From assembly GCA_016699675.1 (NCBI GenBank), contig CP064985.1:4030001-4094000 (forward strand): a stretch of 64,000 nucleotides of DNA, given 5' to 3'. The position numbers and the translations under genes were made by a program. Source of the DNA: Austwickia sp. GTDB taxonomy: Bacteria > Actinomycetota > Actinomycetes > Actinomycetales > Dermatophilaceae. Shown in pieces: positions 34,049 through 44,056 of the stretch (the stretch's first letter is position 1; the number at the start of each line of letters is the position of its first letter). The notes beneath the pieces are model-generated. The model saw nothing but the letters and a program-made list of their open reading frames with translations, did not search any database and was not told where the DNA came from.

Positions 34049-34959
34049 GTGCCACGGCGCTATCCGCGCTGGATCTGCCGCCGGTCACCGCTCAGGGCGC
34101 GGCCCTGGGGCTGGCGGCTCTCCTGGTCGGCTTAGCTCTGGCCTGGCTCGTACGCCGGGTGACGGAACCGATCCTGCGCCATCGCGGCCGCAGCGATAGC
34201 GCCGCCGAGGTCTTCGCCCGGATCGCCGCATGGGTCGTTCTCGGGCTGGGGATCGGTGCGGCTTTGACCATCACCTTTCCCAGCGTCAAACCGGTCGACA
34301 TCGTCGGCGGGGTCGGCGTGCTCTCCATCGCGGCCGGCATCGCGTTTCAGACGGTGCTGGGGAACATGTTCGCCGGCCTCGTGATTCTCAGCCGAGACAA
34401 GTACCGGGTCGGCGACCAGATCGCGGTGGAGGGCTATCGGGGCACCATCTCGGCGATGCGCTTGACCTCGGCGAGTATCCGCACCTTCGACGGCCGGCTG
34501 GTCGTCATCCCGAACTCGATCCTGCACTCCAAGGTCGTGACGGTGCAGACCGGGTACGAGGCGGTCCGGACCACCGTGGAAATCGATCTCGACGACCGGG
34601 CCGATCTTCAGGCGGCGTGCGAAGTCGCCGAGGAGGCCATGCGCTCGGTGCCGTCAGTCTTGCCCGATCCCCCGCCTCAGGCGCTCCTGACCAGCATCGG
34701 TACGGCTACGGTCCGCGTCGAGCTGCGCTTCTGGTCCGGCGCTCGGCAGCTGGAGACCCGCGAGGCTCAGCATCTCGTGATCCGGGAGGTCCTCGCCGCG
34801 CTCGTCCGCGAGGGGATCCCCACCGGCTCCGACGTACAGACCATCGATCCCGGTCCGAAGGCCCTCGATCTCCTCACCGGGCGTTTCGAGAAGACGTCTG
34901 CTCAGGGCGCGCCAGCGGCCAATCATGCTGCCGAGGAAGACCTTCGCCGCCTGCCGTGA
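34045..34959 (+). CDS. Small-conductance mechanosensitive channel (MscS family)
   Basis: 304 residues. Three membrane segments (about 18-36, 58-80, 88-120); the last is the pore helix GGVGVLSIAAGIAFQTVLGN with Gly/Ala packing, followed by the beta domain KYRVGDQIAVEGYRGTISAM and FDGRLVVIPNSILHSKVV, the standard MscS signature. Such channels open under membrane tension to let out solutes. The start overlaps the DUF2254 stop (ATGA), so the two are coupled; pairing of DUF2254 with a channel suggests a membrane-stress role but this is inference. Confidence 0.88.
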   Translation: MSATALSALDLPPVTAQGAALGLAALLVGLALAWLVRRVTEPILRHRGRSDSAAEVFARIAAWVVLGLGIGAALTITFPSVKPVDIVGGVGVLSIAAGIAFQTVLGNMFAGLVILSRDKYRVGDQIAVEGYRGTISAMRLTSASIRTFDGRLVVIPNSILHSKVVTVQTGYEAVRTTVEIDLDDRADLQAACEVAEEAMRSVPSVLPDPPPQALLTSIGTATVRVELRFWSGARQLETREAQHLVIREVLAALVREGIPTGSDVQTIDPGPKALDLLTGRFEKTSAQGAPAANHAAEEDLRRLP

Positions 34960-35014
34960 GGGTCACCACGTCATGAACGGGCATGCTCTCGGCACGAAGC
35001 CAGCTTGGGGATGG

Positions 35015-35088
35015 TGGACGTAAAGGGACTTGAACCCCTGACCTCTCGCGTGTGAAGCGAGCGCTCTAACCAGCTGAGCTATACGTCC
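35015..35088 (-). tRNA. tRNA-Val (anticodon CAC)
   Basis: Minus strand folds as a full cloverleaf: acceptor GGACGTA/TACGTCC, D-arm GCTCAGCTGGTTAGAGC, anticodon loop TTCACAC closed by CTCGC/GCGAG, and T-arm GGGTTCAAGTCCC. The discriminator is A and CCA is encoded (35012-35014). Confidence 0.96.
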
Positions 35089-35145
35089 GTGACTGCTGGA
35101 CCACCTTAGCGGCCCGCCGGGCGGCGGTCCAAACGCGAGCCCGCC

Positions 35146-35595
35146 CTACAACCAGGCGTACTGGCGGAGCGCGTCCTCGGCCACGTCGGGCAACCAGGTG
35201 GGCACGCCGGTGACGCGGAACAGCACCCAGAACATCGCCATCACCACGAGCCAGCAGCCCAGCGCGACGAGGCCCCGGACGCCCCACCCCTGCCGCGCCA
35301 GCCACCCGACCCACCGATCCAGGTGCCGTCTCCCGAACGCGAGCAGTCTCCCCGCCCAATGGAATTCGGAGGCCCACACGCCGACACCCAGGAACACGAT
35401 CAGCCAGCCCGGCCCCGGGAAGGGGATCAGGATCCCGCCCACGAGCACGATCACGAGACCGACGAGGGCCACGGTCCAGCGGTACGCCGCGCGGGTGGCC
35501 GGAGTCGCCCGGACCCGCTCGCGCCACGTGTGCAGGCGGATCCGCCAGGCCCAGTCCGGGCCCGGCAGGTCCGGTCGCTCGTCAGGACCCGCCAC
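35146..35595 (-). CDS. PGPGW membrane protein (TIGR02611 family)
   Basis: 149 residues. The pair of membrane segments around LVGLVIVLVGGILIPFPGPG and WLIVFLGVGVWASEF contains the FPGPGW motif that defines the family; a third and fourth segment follow (VRGLVALGCWLVVMAMFWVLF). A Pro/Asp-rich N-terminus precedes. The GTG start at 35595 has GAGGAGG upstream and keeps the gene clear of the divergent lipoprotein gene. Function unknown. Confidence 0.82.
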   Translation of the reverse strand: MAGPDERPDLPGPDWAWRIRLHTWRERVRATPATRAAYRWTVALVGLVIVLVGGILIPFPGPGWLIVFLGVGVWASEFHWAGRLLAFGRRHLDRWVGWLARQGWGVRGLVALGCWLVVMAMFWVLFRVTGVPTWLPDVAEDALRQYAWL

Positions 35596-35704
35596 CTCGA
35601 CGCTCCTCCTCGGACGCCACTCTCGTGCGTTCCGGGCAACCCTAAGCCGTGAACCTCCGCGCGGGCTGCGAGGCGCGGCGCGGACCCCCACGTACGCTGC
35701 CTGC

Positions 35705-36830
35705 GTGAATCGCTGGTCCCGTACCGTTCTCGCAGCCACCCTGATCGTGTCGCTCGCGGCGTGCTCGACGAATGGAGACGCCGGGGCGCCACCGCCCAGT
35801 TCGTCTGGGGAGCGCATCACAATCGTCGCCGAGACGACACCGTTCCAGGCCGGCCCGACCATCCCGGGGCTGGTGTTCCCCGGGGTGACCTTCGACCACG
35901 AGGCCTCGGAGTCCGACAACCACCTCTACTTCCTGCGGTGGCCCGTCGTACCCGGCGCGACAGCCCTCAACGAGGCCGCGGCCAAGGCGGCCCGCGCCCA
36001 GCTCGCCCTCTACCGCAAGGACAACCCGCCGGAGGCGCGCGGCGACGCGGAACTGCACGTCGACGGGCAGATCGTCGCCGCCGCCGGGAACGTCGCGGCG
36101 GTCCGGTTCACCCATCTCGTTCCGACCGGGGCCAAGGGGCAGATCAACCACGAAACGCGGTACGGCGACGGGGGCGGGACCTGGACCGCCACCTCCGCCG
36201 ACCTCATCGAGCCGGGCAAGCGGTCCGAGCTCGCCGCCGCCGCCGTCGCGGCCGCCAAGCCCTCGCTTCCCGCGGACAGCACGGCGATGCCGGCGCCCGA
36301 GGCGGAGACGGTCCTCACGGATCTCACCGTCACCGCCGGCGGCCACCTTGGCGCCGTACCTCTCCGCCCGCGGCCGCGAGATCGTCTCCGAACTGACCTC
36401 CGGACGCCCGTACGCCGGCCGCTTCGCGGCGCCCGACGCGCCCACGACCAGCGGGGCGTCCCCGGCCATCACTAGCCCCAGCGCGTCCGACCCGGCCGCG
36501 TCCAGTCCCGCCACGCCTGGCGGCGACGCCACAGTCGACTGCGCGAGTCGCAAGTGCGTGGCGCTGACGTACGACGACGGGCCCGGGCCCTACACCGCCA
36601 AGCTGCTCGACGAGCTGACGGCCGCCAAGGTGCCCGCGACCCTGTTCATGCTTGGTCAGAACGCGCAGGCCCACCCCGACCTGGTGCGCCGGGCCGCCGA
36701 GACCGGCCAGGTGGTGGCCAATCACACCTGGGATCACCGGGACCTCGCGCGGCTCGACACCGCCACTGCGCGCTGGGAGATCGACACCACGGCGGCTCTG
36801 CTGCGCCGGCTCTCGGGCCAACCCGTGAAC
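35705..36830 (+). pseudogene. Polysaccharide deacetylase lipoprotein, frameshifted and cut short
   Basis: The gene starts at GTG 35705, six bases after a TACGCT box. The protein begins with a lipoprotein signal (LIVSLAACS), then a DUF3298/RsiV-like domain. At about 36350 the frame breaks: VTAGGHLGA in the first frame should continue with YLSARGREIVSEL, which is found in the next frame, so one extra base (the G of CCGTAC) is enough to explain it. The second frame carries a NodB deacetylase domain with VALTYDDGPGPYT, ATLFMLGQNA and VVANHTWDH (the metal-binding Asp and His residues) but stops being homologous after RLSGQPV at about 36828; the rest of the domain is missing. Two lesions make a working enzyme unlikely. 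Confidence 0.75.
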
Positions 36831-36971
36831 TTGCGTGTCGAACCCGAGGCGAAGCTCCCGGTGGGGCCATTCCTCGTCCTCCAGCGGTTCGATCCATTGC
36901 GACCAGTACGCCGCCTGCGTGGCGTCCTCGACCGACACCCCATGCTTCAGCGCGCTCGGGTGGACCTTCAC
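36831..36971 (-). pseudogene. Toxin gene fragment next to CopG-type antitoxin
   Basis: GTG start at 36971 overlaps the antitoxin stop by four bases. The 47 residues MKVHPSALKHG...RLGFDTQ match the beginning of small toxins of about 80-90 residues that pair with CopG-like antitoxins in actinobacteria. After FDTQ, where relatives go on with GRLLELVV, the frame runs into antisense sequence of the deacetylase fragment. The toxin has lost about half its length and should be inactive. Confidence 0.6.
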
Positions 36972-37213
36972 GCGGCGTACGCCGCGAGGGCTCGACGAAT
37001 TGCCTCCGAGCGCGACACCTGCTCCCGGTCGGCCATCGCATCCAACGCCAACAGTTCGTCGGCCGTCAGTCGGACGGCAACCACCTGCATCGGTTCGGCG
37101 CCACGCCCCGGCCGACCGCGTCCCCGACGCTTGAGCTGGTCCACGTCGTAGCCGGCCTCGGCCTCGGCGGCCCAGCCTTCGATCATCTCGTCAGTGACGT
37201 CGTCCTCGCGCAC
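36968..37213 (-). CDS. CopG-type ribbon-helix-helix antitoxin
   Basis: 81 residues starting MREDDVTDEMIEGWAAEAEA, followed by KRRGRGRPGRG and an RHH domain MQVVAVRLTADELLALDAM and SRSEAIRRALAAYA. It should bind its own promoter and neutralise the toxin next to it; the toxin is truncated, so this is an orphan. The GTG lies six bases after TACGAT (37220-37225), a leaderless pattern. The gene itself looks intact. Confidence 0.78.
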   Translation of the reverse strand: MREDDVTDEMIEGWAAEAEAGYDVDQLKRRGRGRPGRGAEPMQVVAVRLTADELLALDAMADREQVSRSEAIRRALAAYAA

Positions 37214-37556
37214 ACCAGAATCGTAAACGAAAATTGACGGCGCGGCACGGCCAGCGTCCTCAGCTGGGCCACCGATGCACGGCGAAGGGCCGGAGCGATG
37301 AGTTGGGAGCTTCGCCTGCACGCGCGCCGGAGTCGAACCGCGAGCCTCTTCGTCCCCGACGTTGTCCCCGGATGTGTCCCCACCGTTGTCCCCACGCCGA
37401 CCGGGGGGCAGCAACGGCACGCGAGCCCGAGCGTCCCAACGGACGGAGCGGAAGGCGCCATGGGCCCAAGCCACGACGCTCCACGGGGGGACGTGGCTGC
37501 CGACAAACGCCCAGGTCGATCCGACACGTATCCGACACGAAGGCCCTCAAACGGAA
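37214..37556. other. Gene-poor, decayed stretch before the tRNA operon
   Basis: No intact gene is seen. On the minus strand, repeated GGGGACAAC/GGGGACAC words at 37365-37400 and GTGTCGGAT words near 37530 recall the 3' ends of actinobacterial tyrosine integrase genes. A GGTTCGACTCC word (minus strand, about 37330) resembles the T-arm of a tRNA and could be the remains of an attachment site. None of this is long enough to prove an integrated element. Confidence 0.3.
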
Positions 37557-37590
37557 GGCCCCCGGCTAGCGTTTCCGCTGGCCAGGGGCC
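37557..37590 (-). terminator. Terminator of the tRNA Gly-Cys-Val operon
   Basis: 37557-37571 pairs with 37576-37590 (14 of 15 positions, one of them G-U, on the minus-strand RNA) around a GAAA tetraloop. It starts ten bases after the CCA end of tRNA-Val(GAC). Confidence 0.7.
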
Positions 37591-37602
37591 GTTTCGTGCT
37601 GG

Positions 37603-37676
37603 TGGGCGATACAGGACTTGAACCTGTGACCTCTTCCGTGTCAAGGAAGCGCGCTAGCCACCTGCGCCAATCGCCC
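37603..37676 (-). tRNA. tRNA-Val (anticodon GAC)
   Basis: Minus strand: acceptor GGGCGAT/ATCGCCC, anticodon loop TTGACAC closed by CTTCC/GGAAG, T-arm AGGTTCAAGTCCT, discriminator A, and CCA encoded at 37600-37602. Last gene of a three-tRNA operon. Confidence 0.96.
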
Positions 37677-37686
37677 ATGAGGGTGG

Positions 37687-37757
37687 AGGTGGAGACGGGA
37701 TTTGAACCCGTGTACACGGCTTTGCAGGCCGTTGCCTCGCCTCTCGGCCACTCCACC
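37687..37757 (-). tRNA. tRNA-Cys (anticodon GCA)
   Basis: Minus strand: acceptor GGTGGAG/CTCCACC, anticodon loop CTGCAAA closed by ACGGC/GCCGT, T-arm GGGTTCAAATCCC, discriminator U as expected for Cys, and CCA encoded (37684-37686). Confidence 0.96.
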
Positions 37758-37794
37758 GTGAAACTCGGTGCCCCCAGGGAGCCCGTGGCCTCCG

Positions 37795-37867
37795 AGCGGA
37801 CAACGAGACTCGAACTCGCGACCCCAACCTTGGCAAGGTTGTGCTCTACCAACTGAGCTATGTCCGC
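37795..37867 (-). tRNA. tRNA-Gly (anticodon GCC)
   Basis: Minus strand: acceptor GCGGACA/TGTCCGC, anticodon loop TTGCCAA closed by CAACC/GGTTG, T-arm GAGTTCGAGTCTC, discriminator U. CCA is not encoded, unlike the other three tRNAs here. Confidence 0.96.
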
Positions 37868-37901
37868 ATGTCCCCCGACCTGCGGCCGCGGGTGCCCCCC
37901 G

Positions 37902-37930
37902 ACATTAACCGATCCGCTGCCCCGCGTCCA
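37902..37930 (-). promoter_or_regulatory. Promoter of the tRNA operon
   Basis: On the minus strand TGGACG (37925-37930) and TAATGT (37902-37907) are 17 bases apart, a good sigma-70-type pair, 35 bases before tRNA-Gly. Confidence 0.55.
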
Positions 37931-38278
37931 ACTCGCCGGCACGCCTCTCTCGCACCCGTGAACGCCCGCTCCAAGCACCCCCACCGGACGGCGCCGGCAC
38001 ACGGCGTACCGTCCTGCCGTCGAGGCAGCTCAGGCGCGGTGCAGGACCGGAAACGGCACCGTGCGCGGTGGCGGTTGTCCTCGGTCCCCCCGCGAGCCTG
38101 TCAAACTGGACGCGCCGATGCGGCCGTGACAGCGCCGTCCGCCGTCTCGACATCACGCCGTGGGCGCCGCCTGCGGTCCGCAGCGAGGACTTGCTCGGAC
38201 CAGCGCAGGTCGGCGACAGGCGCGTTGACGAACGGGACCGCCGGGTGCGCCCGGTCGGGATTGATGGAGTGGGAGTTC
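37931..38278. other. Intergenic region upstream of glgX
   Basis: About 350 bases with no gene that can be supported. Open frames run through it, but their products are low-complexity Arg/Pro-rich. It must hold the glgX promoter; TTGACG at 38224 could be a -35 box but no good -10 is seen. Confidence 0.4.
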
Positions 38279-40629
<2,351 letters not shown>

Positions 40630-40633
<4 letters not shown>

Positions 40634-40647
40634 CGCGGGGGCGTCAG
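40630..40647. terminator. Short hairpin over the facing stops of glgX and ppk2
   Basis: CTGACGC (40630-40636) pairs with GCGTCAG (40641-40647) around GGGG. It covers both stop codons, which are ten bases apart on opposite strands. Confidence 0.45.
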
Positions 40648-41579
40648 GTCGCGGCGAGCCGGCTCTGCTGCTCGGCGATGTCGAAGTCGGCCGCCGGCCA
40701 CTGGGGATCCATGGCGCGCAGCTCGGTGAGCAGGATCTTCTGTACGGCGAGCCGGGCGTACCACTTCTGGTCCGCCGGCACGACGTACCACGGGGCGTAG
40801 TCCGTCGCGGTCTTGTCCATGATGGCCTGGTAGGCCGCCATGTAATCGCTCCACCGCATCCGCTCGTCGATGTCGCCCGGGTTGAACTTCCAGTATTTGT
40901 CGGGCCGCTCCAGCCGCTCGGCGAGGCGTGCCTTCTGCTCTTGCGAGCCGATGTGCAACATCACCTTGACGATGCGGATGCCCTTGTCGGTGGCGGACTT
41001 CTCGAACGCGTTGATCTGGGCATACCGACGCGACCACGTCGACGGGGGGACGAGGTTGTGCACGCGCACGATCAGCACGTCCTCGTACTGCGACCGGTCG
41101 AACACCCCAATCATCCCGGGCGTGGGCAGCGCCCGTCGGATGCGCCACAGGAACGGGTGGCTGCGCTCCTCACGGGTGGGCGCCTTGAAGGCCGTGATCT
41201 GCACGCCCTGCGGATCGAGCAGCCCCACGACATGGCGCATGATGCCGCCCTTTCCCGAGGTGTCGAGCCCCTGGATGATGAGCAGCAGGCTGCGTTGCCC
41301 GCCGGCCTTGGACTCGGCGTACAGGCGTTCCTGCAGCGTGGCGACCTCCTCGGCGGAGGCGGCCAGCGCCTGGTCCCCCTCGGCCTGGTCCCCGGTGAAT
41401 CCCGGCGTCGAGCCGGTGGCGACCTTGGCGAGATCGAAGCCCGGCCCCACCCGCAGCGCCGAACAGATCTGCTCGGCGAGGTCGTCGCGACCCGCCTTGG
41501 CGGCCTTCTTGGCCGCCTTTGCGGCTTTGTCGGGGTCGCCACGAGACTTCTTGTCGGAGCCCTTCTTGTTTTTCGCCAT
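40644..41579 (-). CDS. ppk2: Polyphosphate kinase 2 family protein
   Basis: 311 residues, single PPK2 domain. Walker A is GLDTSGKGG, Walker B lies in GVFDRSQYEDVL, and the lid and conserved segments FLWRIRRALP and PADQKWYARLAV are present. One-domain PPK2 enzymes phosphorylate nucleoside mono- or diphosphates with polyphosphate; the ALPTPGMIGVFDRS region fits class III, but the class is a guess. The N-terminus is very Lys/Ala-rich (KAAKAAKKAAKAG). With ppgK it gives the window two polyphosphate-using kinases. Confidence 0.9.
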   Translation of the reverse strand: MAKNKKGSDKKSRGDPDKAAKAAKKAAKAGRDDLAEQICSALRVGPGFDLAKVATGSTPGFTGDQAEGDQALAASAEEVATLQERLYAESKAGGQRSLLLIIQGLDTSGKGGIMRHVVGLLDPQGVQITAFKAPTREERSHPFLWRIRRALPTPGMIGVFDRSQYEDVLIVRVHNLVPPSTWSRRYAQINAFEKSATDKGIRIVKVMLHIGSQEQKARLAERLERPDKYWKFNPGDIDERMRWSDYMAAYQAIMDKTATDYAPWYVVPADQKWYARLAVQKILLTELRAMDPQWPAADFDIAEQQSRLAAT

Positions 41580-41713
41580 GGGGCATCATGGCACCGAACC
41601 AGGGAAAACGTACGGCGAACGGGGGCGGGTGGCGCGCCGAACTCGAGCCCTGGTCACGCCCCCCGGCGAGGCCTTGGCGAGGGACGCCCTGCGAAACCGA
41701 CCCCGTGGGCGCC

Positions 41714-42919
41714 TCAGTCCTCGAGGAATTCGGTGACGACGCGGTCCCACCGGTCTGGATCGGTATTCCATTCCTTCGTGTGCCGCGCCACGGTCCACCG
41801 CACGTAGCGGACGAGCCCGGCGCGCGAGCGCGCGAGCGCCACGGACGGCCCGACGGGAACGAACTCGTCGTCCACCGAGTGGATGAGCAACGTGGGATGT
41901 TTCAACTCGCGGGCGCGCGCGGTCCAGTTGGTCTCCGCCACGTCCAGGGGGGTGTCCAGACCGACGAGGTGCCTGGCCCCGGTCGACCGCAGCACGCGGA
42001 CCGCGACGCTCGCCATTCCTACGGGCATCCGGCCGAGGCGCAGGTGGTGCCGGATCACGTCGTTCCAGTCCACCACCGGCGCGTCCAGGACCACCCGGTC
42101 GACCAGCTGGGGCGCCGCCGCCGAGCGGCTCAGCGTCTGCAGCACGATCGCCCCGCCCATGGACCACCCGAACAAGGTCACCCGCCGGGCGCCCCGGTCC
42201 TGCGCCCACCGCAGGGCCGCGTCCACGTCAGCCCACTCGGCCAGGCCCAGGGCGTAGCGGCGGTCGCCGCTGGACGGCGCGTCCTCGTCGTTGCGGTAGC
42301 CGACGACCAGGCAGGTGATGCCGAGCCGGTGCAGCACCGGCACGGCCCGCAGGCATTCGCCGCGCAGGGCGCCGCGGCCGTGCACGAGCACGGCCCACCG
42401 CGCCCCGGTCCCGGACGCCTCTGCGGCGCCGGGGATGAGCCAGGCCGGCATGTCTCCCAGCGGGCCCGGGATGAGCACGTCGCTGAAGTCGAGGCCGAGG
42501 GATTGGCGCGGGTCGCCGCCGTAGTAGTAGCCGTTCCAGCGCGCTGGGCCCGGCCGCAGCGAGCCGGCGTCGACCTTCTCGACGACGCGGGTGACGGCGT
42601 CCGCCTCCAGGTCCTCCGCCACGATGTCGCCGAGCCGCACGTGGCCGCGGCCGCCGTGCAGCCACATGCCGTACCGCCCCGGCGCCACGGTCTCCTCGGT
42701 GCGGCCGAGCGCGACGGTGTCGCCCGTCTCGTCCAGCGACACGGCCAGGATCTCCACGTTGTCCGAGCGGTCCCGCTCCGGGGTGACCAGACGCCGAAGC
42801 ACGTACGAGGCCAGCGTCAGTGCCGCCGCCGAGCCGGCCATCACGCCGCCGGTCAGGCCGGCTGCCGCGGCCATCGAGCGACGCCCGCCGACGGTGGGCA
42901 CGAGGTTGCGCTCCTTCAC
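41714..42919 (-). CDS. Membrane-anchored alpha/beta hydrolase
   Basis: 401 residues. A hydrophobic segment at about 15-40 (AAAAGLTGGVMAGSAAALTL) should anchor it. The hydrolase domain starts near residue 165 with VLVHGRGALRGE (oxyanion region), then GWSMGG (nucleophile Ser), SVDDEFVP (Asp) and ARHTKEWN (His). About 100 residues between anchor and domain have no known match. GTG start at 42919. Substrate unknown; the layout is that of the actinobacterial DUF-type extracytoplasmic alpha/beta hydrolases. Confidence 0.8.
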   Translation of the reverse strand: MKERNLVPTVGGRRSMAAAAGLTGGVMAGSAAALTLASYVLRRLVTPERDRSDNVEILAVSLDETGDTVALGRTEETVAPGRYGMWLHGGRGHVRLGDIVAEDLEADAVTRVVEKVDAGSLRPGPARWNGYYYGGDPRQSLGLDFSDVLIPGPLGDMPAWLIPGAAEASGTGARWAVLVHGRGALRGECLRAVPVLHRLGITCLVVGYRNDEDAPSSGDRRYALGLAEWADVDAALRWAQDRGARRVTLFGWSMGGAIVLQTLSRSAAAPQLVDRVVLDAPVVDWNDVIRHHLRLGRMPVGMASVAVRVLRSTGARHLVGLDTPLDVAETNWTARARELKHPTLLIHSVDDEFVPVGPSVALARSRAGLVRYVRWTVARHTKEWNTDPDRWDRVVTEFLED

Positions 42920-42991
42920 GCGCCCATCCTCTCAGCCGCCCGACGCGGGACCGAACGCGGCGGCGGCGTCGCGCCGCGCACAATGGCGGCT

Positions 42992-44056
42992 ATGGACGTC
43001 CCCTTCGCGCTCCCGCTGGAGCCCATGCTCGCCAAGGCCGTCGCGCAGGTACCGGAGCCCGACGCGGTGCCCGGCGGGCTGCTCTACGAGCCCAAGTGGG
43101 ACGGATTTCGCTGCCTGGTGCTGAAGGACGGCGCCGACGTCGAACTCGCCAGCCGCGGCAAGAAGCCGCTCACCCGGTACTTCCCCGAGGTGGTCGAGCG
43201 CGCCCGGAAGGCCTTGCCCGCCCGGTGCGCGCTCGACGCGGAGATCGTCGTACGGCAGGGCGAGCCGGGCGCCCAACGGCTGGACTGGGAGCGGCTGGCC
43301 CAGCGGATCCACCCGGCGGCGTCGCGGATCGCGAAGCTCGCCGTGGAGACGCCGGCGGAGGTGGTCGCGTTCGACCTGCTGTCGGTGGGCGACGAATCGC
43401 TGATGGCCGCGCGATTCGAGGATCGGCGGCGCCGTTTGGAGGCGCTCTTCGCGGACGTCCCGCGCGGTCACGGCCTGCACCTGACCCGCGTGACGCGCGA
43501 CGTCGACCGCGCCCGGGACTGGTTCGCCCGCTTCGAGGGCGCCGGACTCGACGGGCTGCTGGCCAAGCCCCTCGACGCCCCGTACGCACCCGGCAAGCGC
43601 ACCCTCTTCAAGATCAAGCACAAGCGCACCGCCGAGGCCGTCGTGGTCGGCTACCGAGTGCACACCTCCGGGACGGGCGTCGGGTCGCTGCTGCTCGGGC
43701 TGTACGGCGACGACGGGCGCGTCTTCAACGTCGGCGGCATCGCCGCGTTCACGACCCAACGGCGCCGGGAGCTCATCGACGAACTGGAGCCGCTGGTCGT
43801 GCGGGACGCCGACGGAGCCATCGCGAGGGCCGCCACGGACCGGTCGCGGTTCTCCGCCAACAAGGACGTTTCCTTCGTGCCGCTGCGCCCCGAGCGGGTG
43901 GTGGAGGTGGCCTTCGACCAGCTGGAGGGCTGGCGGTTCCGGCACGCCGTACAGTTCCTGCGGTGGCGCCCCGACCGCGAGCCGCGCTCCTGCACCCTGG
44001 ACCAGATCGACCGTGCCCCGGCGTACGACCTCGGCGAGGTCCTCACCGAATCTTGA
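42992..44056 (+). CDS. ligC: ATP-dependent DNA ligase, LigC type
   Basis: 354 residues. The adenylated lysine is in EPKWDGFR (motif I), followed by SRGKKPLTRYFPE (III), VVAFDLLSVGD (IIIa), GLLAKP (IV) and FKIKHKR (V), then an OB domain. Length and layout match mycobacterial LigC (Rv3731, 358 residues), a backup ligase used in DNA gap or end repair. CACAAT, seven bases, ATG is a leaderless start. It faces and overlaps by 14 bases its usual partner, the primase-polymerase gene. Confidence 0.92.
   Translation: MDVPFALPLEPMLAKAVAQVPEPDAVPGGLLYEPKWDGFRCLVLKDGADVELASRGKKPLTRYFPEVVERARKALPARCALDAEIVVRQGEPGAQRLDWERLAQRIHPAASRIAKLAVETPAEVVAFDLLSVGDESLMAARFEDRRRRLEALFADVPRGHGLHLTRVTRDVDRARDWFARFEGAGLDGLLAKPLDAPYAPGKRTLFKIKHKRTAEAVVVGYRVHTSGTGVGSLLLGLYGDDGRVFNVGGIAAFTTQRRRELIDELEPLVVRDADGAIARAATDRSRFSANKDVSFVPLRPERVVEVAFDQLEGWRFRHAVQFLRWRPDREPRSCTLDQIDRAPAYDLGEVLTES

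Noticed and set aside
36330..36830. Toxin gene of 213 codons on the minus strand
   Set aside because: Only the first 47 codons are toxin-like; the rest is antisense to the deacetylase fragment.
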